Shown in pieces: positions 26,324 to 32,814 of a DNA stretch of 58,170 nucleotides. Within the stretch, counting starts at the first letter, position 1. Each line of letters begins with the position of its first letter. The translations under genes were made by a program, and so were the position numbers. The stretch spans positions 1 through 58,170 of the forward strand of contig CALGGO010000057.1 of NCBI GenBank assembly GCA_937916085.1. The letters run 5' to 3'. This DNA comes from an uncultured Prevotellaceae bacterium (GTDB taxonomy: Bacteria; Bacteroidota; Bacteroidia; Bacteroidales; Muribaculaceae). The notes beneath the pieces were generated by a model. That model was not told where the DNA came from, searched no databases, and saw only the letters and a list, made by a program, of their open reading frames with translations.

Positions 26324-27135
26324 TTATTCCTTTTTAGTGTTGTTGTCCTTGCCGCCGAGGAACGTGTTGATGTTCACCTTGCGGCTCTTCTTCTTCTCCA
26401 GCCACCGCTCGTAGTCGCGCTGTATCCTGTCGGGGTCGGCCTTGTAGCCGGGCTCGCCGGGCTTGGGCTTCTCCCTCGCCTTGTACGCCACAAAGGGGGC
26501 GTCGATGCTCATCAGCTCCACCTGCGCCTTCGTGTGGCCCCAATAGTATTCCCACATCGGGACTCTTACAAGGCCAAAGAAGAAATGCCGCGGCGCTACG
26601 AGCCACTGCCGCTTCTCTGCTGAGGCGAAGGCTGCTCCATAGAGAGTTCGCGAAGGATACGTTCGGCTTCCCTCGTCCTCATCATCATCAGTGTATCCTT
26701 TGCCTCGGTCAGTGACATGATAGTCACGCAGAACTGCTGTAGCGGAACTTTTTTTTTACCTACCTCCAAAACTTCCTGCAAGTCGCTGTCGTCATACTGC
26801 CTCACATAGTAGAACCAGCGCCACAGGAACCAGTATTTGAACTTGCACCGCCAGTAGCCGTCTAAGATATAGATAGCCGCCGCCTTGCAAGAGAGCTTGG
26901 AGGACTGCTCTATGTCCCTGAATATCTCCTCCGTGGTGGGGTTCTCGTCTCTCGTCTTGCCGGCGAGGAGGAGCTTGGAGAGCCTGCTTATCTGGCCGTT
27001 CTTCGCCCAGCGCAGCTTGTACTTCTTATTCCTGATATGCGCCACAGTGGCGCTGTTGTCACGCAGCGAGACATACTCTCTCTGCTGCTCTATGCCCGGC
27101 TGGCGCACATCGGGCTCTTCTGTCTTTCTTGCCAT
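26324..27135 (-). CDS. Tail assembly chaperone fusion (gpGT-like) by -1 frameshift
   Basis: The frame of the short gene at 26324-26557 (MWEYYWGHTKAQVEL, then a basic C terminus) stays open upstream through the stop of the gene at 26596-27135 as far as a run of nine A on the minus strand (26757-26749). Slippage by -1 there joins 129 residues of the first frame to 141 of the second, 270 in all, including the convincing stretch WLVAPRHFFFGLVRVP just before WEYYWGHT. Chaperone pairs made this way sit before the tape measure gene in most long-tailed phages and coat the tape measure during tail assembly. Confidence 0.8.
26596..27135 (-). CDS. Tail assembly chaperone (gpG-like)
   Basis: 179 residues from MARKTEEPDVRQPGIEQQ. 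Helical, with a conserved-looking centre (AAAIYILDGYWRCKFKYWFL) and the slippery codons AAA AAA AAA at residues 127-129 (GKKKVPLQQ). Read without shift it ends at 26596 with EQPSPQQRSGSGS. Located between the major tail protein and tape measure, the standard place. In-frame codons upstream of 27135 lie in a hairpin. Confidence 0.8.
   Translation of the reverse strand: MARKTEEPDVRQPGIEQQREYVSLRDNSATVAHIRNKKYKLRWAKNGQISRLSKLLLAGKTRDENPTTEEIFRDIEQSSKLSCKAAAIYILDGYWRCKFKYWFLWRWFYYVRQYDDSDLQEVLEVGKKKVPLQQFCVTIMSLTEAKDTLMMMRTREAERILRELSMEQPSPQQRSGSGS
26749..26757 (-). other. Programmed -1 frameshift site (A9)
   Basis: Nine A on the minus strand fall as three Lys codons (GGT AAA AAA AAA GTT). The -1 frame has a stop directly before (TAA made by GGT-AAA) and is then open for 141 codons into the downstream gene, which is the pattern expected for programmed slippage. 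Confidence 0.8.
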
Positions 27136-27149
27136 AATTCTTCTCATAT

Positions 27150-27182
27150 AAAAAGGGCGGCGGCTTTCGTTGTCCGCCACCC
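27150..27182 (-). terminator. Terminator-like hairpin before the tail chaperone gene
   Basis: Read leftward, GGGTGGCGG pairs with CCGCCGCCC (loop ACAACGAAAG) and is followed by five T. It lies 15 bases upstream of the ATG at 27135 and may reduce read-through from the abundant major tail protein message. The same layout occurs at 9996-10023. Confidence 0.7.
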
Positions 27183-27203
27183 TAATTGCTTAATACTCTA
27201 TTG

Positions 27204-27581
27204 TCAGGAAGACACCGCCACGTCGGATGTCGTGATAACGATGTCTCCTGTCACCTCGTCAATCTCAATCTCTCCCGTGCTGCTGTCGAAAGCGGCGGTG
27301 GTGACATTCTCACCACCCATAGCTACCGTGCAGACGAGACGCTGGAATGGGGTGTCAACCTCCTGCTCCTCGGGGTCTCCCGTGACCTCAGTATTGCCAT
27401 AGGTCACACCCTGCAACAGGCCCGTGCCTGTCGAGAAGGCGTATGTCCCTTCGGGAGTCAAGGTGTTGCTGTATGAACCTCCCCTCTCTACACTAGTCGC
27501 CGTGTTGCTGGCGGTGCAGTGGGAGAGGTTTAATGTAACACTATAGGTGTCAGTGAAATTCCTCTCCCCTTTCGGGGTTAG
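27204..27581 (-). CDS. Out-of-frame Ig-like extension of the major tail protein
   Basis: A frame of 125 codons in the -1 register of the major tail protein. Its sequence is a textbook phage Ig-like domain: YSVTLNLSHCTASNTATSVE, GGSYSNTLTPEG, CTVAMGGENVTTAAF and GEIEIDEVTGDIVIT. There is no ATG or GTG before the domain; the only usable start (TTG 27461) falls inside it and would delete the first strands. The frame opens right at the stop of the major tail gene, which is followed by a CCCC-GAAA-GGGG hairpin. Ig-like extensions made by recoding are known on phage tail tubes. The exact mechanism here is unclear because upstream -1 codons include TGA and TAA. Confidence 0.6.
   Translation of the reverse strand, partial: LTPKGERNFTDTYSVTLNLSHCTASNTATSVERGGSYSNTLTPEGTYAFSTGTGLLQGVTYGNTEVTGDPEEQEVDTPFQRLVCTVAMGGENVTTAAFDSSTGEIEIDEVTGDIVITTSDVAVSS
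27566..27577 (-). promoter_or_regulatory. GNRA hairpin at the major tail protein stop
   Basis: CCCC-GAAA-GGGG begins immediately after the TAA at 27580-27578. A stable tetraloop hairpin at a stop codon at the junction of two frames is suggestive of a recoding signal. Confidence 0.5.
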
Positions 27582-28174
27582 TTATCATCGGTGGCGGTCT
27601 CGAGGATAGCCAGCGACTCGGCGTCGGCAGCCTCGGCGACAGTACCTGTCAGAGTGACCACGAAGGGTTTGTCCTCACCGTTGAACTGGGGAGAAGCGAG
27701 CAGCTTGGCCTTCTTGATGAACAGTGCCTTGTCCTCGGTGTCGTTGATGATGAGAAGACCAAGGTTCACCGACTTCTGAGGCCAGCCGAAACCCTTGCCG
27801 GAGATGGTCTGGGTGCCAGTTCCCTTGGGAATTGCAGAAACACTCAGGGCGGTGAGAGTGTCAAGACCGTAAACGAGCTTCAGCACGTTCTCGTCGTTGG
27901 TGGGAACCTCCAGGGTCAGCTCCACATCACCAGGGGTCATGTGGGAAGTCCAGGGGGCGGTAAGACCGTGGACACGGAACTGGGTGGTCGAAGGGGTGCC
28001 GCCGTTGATGTTCACACCGCCGCTCTCGCTTACGGGGAGCTCGATGACCTCAAGGCCGGAAGCCGCGAGGTTTACCTCGCCGGAGCTGACAGTGAATCCG
28101 CCAGCAACCGCATAAACAGCGCTGATGCCGTCAAAGACATGCGACTGCATTGTTGATTTCTTTATAACAGACAT
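27578..28174 (-). CDS. Major tail protein
   Basis: 198 residues, beta-rich, starting MSVIKKSTMQSHVFDGI and ending AILETATDDN. Contains the tail-tube type core (FRVHGLTAPWTSHMTPGDVE, KGFGWPQKSVNLGLLI, FNGEDKPFVVTLTGT). Located between the tail terminator and the chaperones, as in other siphophages. It polymerises into the tail tube. See the out-of-frame Ig-like extension that follows. Confidence 0.8.
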   Translation of the reverse strand: MSVIKKSTMQSHVFDGISAVYAVAGGFTVSSGEVNLAASGLEVIELPVSESGGVNINGGTPSTTQFRVHGLTAPWTSHMTPGDVELTLEVPTNDENVLKLVYGLDTLTALSVSAIPKGTGTQTISGKGFGWPQKSVNLGLLIINDTEDKALFIKKAKLLASPQFNGEDKPFVVTLTGTVAEAADAESLAILETATDDN

Positions 28175-28187
28175 GATCTCTTAAATT

Positions 28188-28607
28188 TTATAGGTTTGTT
28201 ATTGAATTGATTTTCGTCCTTAATGTGAATGTCACAGTAGTGAACTGGAAACCGTAGTCGTCAGAGCCGCGCAGGCGCACGACAGGGTTCACGCACTCGC
28301 ACACCGCGTCGGAATAGGGGAACTTCCCGCAGACAGCCCTCACGAGGGAGGTCTGACGGTCGATGTTCGGGGTGCCGTCGTTCCTGGCGCGCACAAAGAG
28401 GTAGATGACACATGACGTGGAATACCTGAAATCGTCATTCCCGATATAGGGGCGATGAACGTCCACAGGAAAGTCCACGACGGCGAACTCGCTCATCTTG
28501 CCCGGCGTCTCTTTGGGACGGTCACACAGATAAGTCTTCACCTTCAAGTCCTCGAGCATCTTTACGACGCTGTTGAACATCTGATATGTCGCTGTAGTGT
28601 TTGCCAT
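28188..28607 (-). CDS. Tail terminator-like protein
   Basis: 139 residues (MANTTATYQMFNSVVKMLED). Size, mixed alpha/beta pattern (YSTSCVIYLFVRARNDG, FQFTTVTFTLRTK) and the place just before the major tail gene fit the tail terminator that caps the tube. Shares one base with the stop of the preceding gene (28607). Confidence 0.6.
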   Translation of the reverse strand: MANTTATYQMFNSVVKMLEDLKVKTYLCDRPKETPGKMSEFAVVDFPVDVHRPYIGNDDFRYSTSCVIYLFVRARNDGTPNIDRQTSLVRAVCGKFPYSDAVCECVNPVVRLRGSDDYGFQFTTVTFTLRTKINSITNL

Positions 28608-29185
28608 TACTGCTGAACCAATTTAGGCGCGCTGACCTGAATGAACTGTACCGTGTTTAAATATCCTGTCGTTTTCCGCTTGCTCTCCACGAAAGACGCA
28701 TACTCGGTGGTGTACGCCACCACAATCTGGAAGAGTGCCTTCGGGTCGGCACGGAACGAATCGATGAACGCCTTCGCGTCGGCGGTGCCGAAACGCTGAC
28801 TCGTCACCATCTCGGGCTCGTAATATGAGCTCTTCACCGTGTCCCAGTCATATCCCAACTTTGACAACTCACCTTTCGCGTTAACTCCGAAGTAGTATTT
28901 CTTGGGATAAGTCATTTTCCTTCGGATGGGAGGGTCGATGCTGCCGTCGCTGGAGCCTGGCGTCACCGCTATGACAAGTTTGCCTTTCCGGTACAGGGCG
29001 GCGACAATGGAGTTTATCAGGTTTCCCGTGAAGTTGTGGGCGCGGGTGTTGCCGAGACGGAAGGCTATGGCTTTCTCGATTATCTCGTCGCAGTAGCCGC
29101 GCAGCTTGACCTCTAGGTCGTCGAGCTTCTGCTCCATGAACCTGGCGAGGCCCGTCTTCAATATCATCTCGTTACTCCCTGACAT
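28607..29185 (-). CDS. Neck / tail completion protein (HK97 gp10-like)
   Basis: 192 residues. Starts with a helix (NEMILKTGLARFMEQKLDDLE), followed by the RAHNFTGNLINSIVAALY segment typical of HK97 gp10-type proteins and a beta-rich centre. It overlaps the preceding head-closure gene by 14 bases. Expected to join head and tail. Confidence 0.6.
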   Translation of the reverse strand: MSGSNEMILKTGLARFMEQKLDDLEVKLRGYCDEIIEKAIAFRLGNTRAHNFTGNLINSIVAALYRKGKLVIAVTPGSSDGSIDPPIRRKMTYPKKYYFGVNAKGELSKLGYDWDTVKSSYYEPEMVTSQRFGTADAKAFIDSFRADPKALFQIVVAYTTEYASFVESKRKTTGYLNTVQFIQVSAPKLVQQ

Positions 29186-29516
29186 ACTCCCAGAGGATAT
29201 GAGTCCCTAAATTCCCGGGCATCTTGTCCTTGACGACGCCGTACTCGCAATGTGAGCCTTTGCAGACGCACACGCTGTCACCCTCGACAGGTATCGGCAT
29301 GTCCCCTCCCCACTCCTGCTGGCGTACCGGCAGGGACAGCTTGCGGGCTGACGTGACGACCTCCCCGCGGTGGTTCGTGGTGTGGTCGTCGAAGCTGCGG
29401 CAGGCCCCCTCGTATATCACGCACTCGTCGGACTGGTCAGCCATAGGACCGCCGTCCGCAGGACGCGTGATGCGGCAGGTGTGAGGGAAACGGGGGTTGT
29501 CGATATATTCTGTCAT
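29172..29516 (-). CDS. Head closure protein
   Basis: 114 residues from MTEYIDNPRFPHTCRITRPA; the ATG overlaps the stop of the previous gene. Beta-barrel-like with Cys-rich tail (DSVCVCKGSHCEYGVVKD) and typical phrases of closure proteins (CRSFDDHTTNHRGEVVTSAR). Plugs the portal channel after DNA packaging. Confidence 0.6.
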   Translation of the reverse strand: MTEYIDNPRFPHTCRITRPADGGPMADQSDECVIYEGACRSFDDHTTNHRGEVVTSARKLSLPVRQQEWGGDMPIPVEGDSVCVCKGSHCEYGVVKDKMPGNLGTHILWEYVRE

Positions 29517-29923
29517 CTCCTGTAGCGGGTTGAAGAGCACCTGATGTTGCGGATGCCGCCGTAACGCACGCCCCACTCATTGCCGTTGACGGTGGGGAGG
29601 TCGTACTTCTTGAATATCTCGTCGGCGAGACGGAGGAGGGTGCGCAGCTGCGTGGCGGTGTATGCCTCTCCGCCGCCGCTCTGCGACCAGTCACCGTCAC
29701 TCTCGCTCCAGCGCGACGTGGTGGCGGGACCGGTGGCTATCCAGACGTAGGCCCAGGCGGTGGCGAGCTCGCGCTGCCGGTCACTGAGCTCGTCGAGATA
29801 GGTCTCCCCGGAAATCCCCGACTTGAGGTATATGCCCTGCAAAGTGGAGTCAGGGATTTGGATACCCCTGATCTCGCCTTGCAGGAAGTCCTTTATCGTG
29901 TATTCGGCGCTCATCTGGCTCAT
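29513..29923 (-). CDS. Head-tail connector (adaptor) protein
   Basis: 136 residues, mainly helical (IKDFLQGEIRGIQIPDSTLQ, DRQRELATAWAYVWI, LRTLLRLADEIFKKYDL). First of the neck genes after the capsid gene. This is the usual position and fold class of the adaptor that docks under the portal. A second Met at residue 4 could also serve as the start. Confidence 0.6.
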   Translation of the reverse strand: MSQMSAEYTIKDFLQGEIRGIQIPDSTLQGIYLKSGISGETYLDELSDRQRELATAWAYVWIATGPATTSRWSESDGDWSQSGGGEAYTATQLRTLLRLADEIFKKYDLPTVNGNEWGVRYGGIRNIRCSSTRYRR

Positions 29924-29948
29924 CGGTTTCGTGTCTCACTAGCTATGT

Positions 29949-31106
29949 CTATGTTGTGGCCTGAACCTGCACGCGGGCGTAGTCACGCAGACTGCGGAAC
30001 ACGGGACCGGCGTAGAGCTCAAACTCAACAGTATTGTGGATGGGGTTCTCATGCCATGTGCTGAGCACGGCGATGCGGTCCTCCACGAAAGAGTACATGG
30101 TGCTCGCGCTGATGCCGCCGTAACGCTGGCGGTCGAGCCAGATGCTGTTGGTGCATTTGATGCTGAACATCTTCTCGTCGGCGTTGAAAGCCACCATATA
30201 GTGGGGGTCAAAAGCGGGGGTGTCGTCAACGGGCTTGCCGTCAACCTCATGCACGCTCTTGAAGTCGATAGGCAGGAACATCCACACACCACGGTCGTGG
30301 AGGAAGTTCAGAATCTCCACGTTGGTGGGTATATAGTTCGCGGCATTGGTGCTGTTGAAGCCGCGCCATGCGGTATAGGCGTTCAGAACCGCGGGGTGGG
30401 CGACAAGGGAGTCGAGGGTGTCCTTGCTCAGCATCCAGGCGTTGACATTGCGGCCGTGGCTCGAGGTGAGCGTCTTCTGCATGTCGAGGATGTCCTGGAT
30501 CACGGTGGCGGCGCTGTTGGCGGTGCCGTCGGCGGCGAACCATGCGGGGTTGGTGGTGATGTACTGGTTCTGGTCGAAATCGAAAGTGAAGTCATAAGCC
30601 ACACCATCGACACTCTGCTCGTGGATCTCACCGGTAGAGGCGAGCTCCATACACATGTGGGTCAGCTCGTTGTGGATACCGCCGAGGATAGCCTGCGAGT
30701 TGGTGAGCAGGGAGTCGTAAATAAGCTCCTCCATGTCACGGCCAGTGTTGTTGCGCACGTCACGGAGCATGAACATGTCATCCTCGTCCATAGTGTAGCC
30801 ATGACCCATCTTGGGGGTGGAGCCGCTGTAGAACTTCCAGCCCGCGGTGTTGCGCATAGGCTTCAGCGAGTGGGTGCCCAGCAGCGACGCGCGAGCCATG
30901 ATGGGGATAGTCTTCTCGCCCTGAGACCAGATCTTGCTGTCGCTGGGGGTGTCCCAGTCACCGAGCAGACGCCACATGGCGTTGGTCGAGTTCAGCGAGT
31001 TGTACTTGCGGTTCGCCTCGTTGATGATGACAGAGAAATTGTCACGGTCAACGTAACGGCGAAAATCATAGAGATTGTATAAATCTTTGCTTCTTGTGCT
31101 TGCCAT
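29949..31106 (-). CDS. Major capsid protein (HK97 fold)
   Basis: 385 residues starting MASTRSKDLYNLYDFRRYV. Sequence of capsid character with E-loop region (GEKTIPIMARASLLGT, WKFYSGSTPKMGHGY), a long spine helix and C-terminal P-domain strands (FDPHYMVAFNADEKMFSIKC, YGGISASTMYSFVEDRIAVL). Flanked by scaffold and decoration genes upstream and neck genes downstream. No protease gene is visible next to it, so maturation cleavage, if any, is unexplained. Confidence 0.85.
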   Translation of the reverse strand: MASTRSKDLYNLYDFRRYVDRDNFSVIINEANRKYNSLNSTNAMWRLLGDWDTPSDSKIWSQGEKTIPIMARASLLGTHSLKPMRNTAGWKFYSGSTPKMGHGYTMDEDDMFMLRDVRNNTGRDMEELIYDSLLTNSQAILGGIHNELTHMCMELASTGEIHEQSVDGVAYDFTFDFDQNQYITTNPAWFAADGTANSAATVIQDILDMQKTLTSSHGRNVNAWMLSKDTLDSLVAHPAVLNAYTAWRGFNSTNAANYIPTNVEILNFLHDRGVWMFLPIDFKSVHEVDGKPVDDTPAFDPHYMVAFNADEKMFSIKCTNSIWLDRQRYGGISASTMYSFVEDRIAVLSTWHENPIHNTVEFELYAGPVFRSLRDYARVQVQATT

Positions 31107-31120
31107 AATATACTCCTTTC

Positions 31121-31771
31121 TTATTTGCGGTTAGAGAATGTGAGTTTGTGGCCGTTAGCCTGAACAGCGGCCTTCAAAGCGTCATTGTAGGGAGGCATAC
31201 GGCGCTCAAGCAATGGGCGGTCGTTGCCAATCATGCCGTCTCCGTCAACGCTTATAGCGTCAGCACTGCGGCACACGTCGTAAGGAAGGATGGCGTTGGG
31301 GACTGCCTTAATCTTCTTGCTAGAGTCAAGTTGAACTATCACCTTGTTGGCGGTGAGACTGGTAATCTCGCCCGAAAGGGTGATTTCCAGCCCGTCAATC
31401 GCTGTGATGGTGGCGTAGTTCCCGCTTGTGATAACGGTGTTCAGCGACGCAGGCACGATAGCCACGGTGTCACCGACATTGAAAGCGCAAGTGCCGAAAC
31501 CGACATCAGCAAGGGTGACCTTGGTGGCGTCAGTGCCGTCAACAGCGCTTACTGTGGCAGTGACTACGGGGGTGATGGTGCGCGCGGCCTCATCACAGTA
31601 CACGGGGGTGCCGCAAGGCAGTACGATGCCAGGGGCGGGCAGGTCATCAAGGTCGAAGTTGAAGCCACCTACAAGCAGCTGGGGATGACCCTCGAAAACA
31701 ACGAGAGCACCGCCGAGCTTGGTGCTGGACTTCTTGATGATCTGGTTGTAAGTTCCGTCGTAATTAATCAT
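31121..31771 (-). CDS. Head decoration / head fibre protein
   Basis: 216 residues: short N-terminal region (GTYNQIIKKSSTKLGGALV), a beta-rich middle (VTATVSAVDGTDATKVTLAD, GNYATITAIDGLEITLSG), then a C-terminal segment ending NGHKLTFSNRK. Located between scaffold and capsid genes. Size and position fit a capsid decoration or head-fibre protein as found in Bacteroidales phages. Confidence 0.6.
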   Translation of the reverse strand: MINYDGTYNQIIKKSSTKLGGALVVFEGHPQLLVGGFNFDLDDLPAPGIVLPCGTPVYCDEAARTITPVVTATVSAVDGTDATKVTLADVGFGTCAFNVGDTVAIVPASLNTVITSGNYATITAIDGLEITLSGEITSLTANKVIVQLDSSKKIKAVPNAILPYDVCRSADAISVDGDGMIGNDRPLLERRMPPYNDALKAAVQANGHKLTFSNRK

Positions 31772-31813
31772 TTTCTCGGTGTTTTAATTTATTCGTTAAA
31801 CATTCAATTCCCT

Positions 31814-32614
31814 TTACATCATCTTCGTCCGCAGCGACTCGGCGTCTTTCGCCTGGCGGTCTGCCTCGTCCTGCTTGCGCTTGAGGTACGACTTGAAGCC
31901 GGTGCTGGCGTCACTGTCGCCACTGTCGCCCGCGAAGGGCATCGGACCGTTGGAATAGAGGCGCTTGTAGAGCCCCTCATAGCCGCTCTTGGCTTCGCCG
32001 AGCAGACTGTCAAAGTCCTTGCCGCTCTTGAAATCGAGCTTCTCGATGGCGAGCTCCACGACTGTCGGCTGGTCCGCGCCGAGTCTTTCTAGCGCTTCCG
32101 TGAGCCGCTTCTTGAGGTCGTTGGCGCTCTCCGCCTCGCGCTCCTTGTTGTAGGCGTCGATGAATGTATTGAAACTCTCAGTGAGCTTGCCTAACGCACC
32201 GTCCTTGCCGGTAAGCCCCGTGAAGGCTTCCTTGATCTTGGCGGCGATGAGGCCATCGATGTCGTCCTGGGACTCCTTGCCGTTGTCGGGGTCAGGCTCC
32301 TTGTCTTTGTCCTTGTCCTTCTCGTACTCGGCGCGCAGGGCCTCCACCGCGTCTCTCACGGCGTTGTCCTTCTCGGTCTCCAGACGGCTCTTCTCGGCTT
32401 TCACCGCGTCGGCGATGTCGTGGCGGCTCTGGCCGATGAAGCTCTTGAGCAGCGCCACAGGAAGGGCGTAAGTCTCGTCGGTGACTTTCTCGTCGTCGGC
32501 GAACATGGGGAGCAAAGGCTCGATGATTGTCTCTACGCTGCGACGGGAAATCGCAGCGAAATCGTTCTCTCCGATTCTCTCTTTGAGAGAGTTGATAAGG
32601 GATTCTTTCTCCAT
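31814..32614 (-). CDS. Head scaffolding protein
   Basis: 266 residues from MEKESLINSLKERIGEND; upstream in-frame codons belong to the leader. Highly charged, helical, with KDKDKDKEPDPDNG-type low complexity and a C-terminal basic helix (GFKSYLKRKQDEADRQAK), typical of scaffolds whose last helix binds capsid subunits. First gene of the leftward structural operon, preceded by the shared leader ACTAAAAAGGAA and a promoter. Confidence 0.75.
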   Translation of the reverse strand: MEKESLINSLKERIGENDFAAISRRSVETIIEPLLPMFADDEKVTDETYALPVALLKSFIGQSRHDIADAVKAEKSRLETEKDNAVRDAVEALRAEYEKDKDKDKEPDPDNGKESQDDIDGLIAAKIKEAFTGLTGKDGALGKLTESFNTFIDAYNKEREAESANDLKKRLTEALERLGADQPTVVELAIEKLDFKSGKDFDSLLGEAKSGYEGLYKRLYSNGPMPFAGDSGDSDASTGFKSYLKRKQDEADRQAKDAESLRTKMM

Positions 32615-32678
32615 TGTATTTTCCTTTTTAGTTGTCTGAGCGGGACACGGTGTTTCCGCTGCCCCTGAATTATCGGCA

Positions 32679-32710
32679 CAAATTAAAGAAGAAACACACA
32701 AAACAGCAAT
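32679..32710 (-). promoter_or_regulatory. Leftward promoter for head and tail genes
   Basis: On the minus strand ATTG (32710-32707), 20 bases, TTAATTTG (32686-32679). Each box differs by one base from consensus. The predicted start leaves a leader of about 55 bases before the scaffold ATG. Confidence 0.45.
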
Positions 32711-32728
32711 TTATTTTTAAATAATAGT

Positions 32729-32744
32729 AGGTCAAAATTTGACT
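32729..32744. promoter_or_regulatory. Palindromic operator, copy 1
   Basis: AGGTCAAAATTTGACT contains the 13-base dyad GTCAAA-A-TTTGAC. The identical 16-mer occurs once more, at 40504-40519, also upstream of a rightward late gene. Its centre is 46 bases before the TATATTTG box of the terminase promoter. Confidence 0.65.
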
Positions 32745-32782
32745 ATTAGCGGAAATGTGCCGTTTTTTTAGGTTTTTGTTTG

Positions 32783-32790
32783 TATATTTG
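32783..32790 (+). promoter_or_regulatory. Terminase promoter with no first box
   Basis: TATATTTG fits TAnnTTTG, but no TTTG lies 19-20 bases upstream. The upstream palindrome may bind a phage activator that replaces this contact. The ATG at 32815 follows after about 20 bases of leader. Confidence 0.5.
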
Positions 32791-32814
32791 CGGTCTGAAA
32801 AGGAATTTCAAGGA

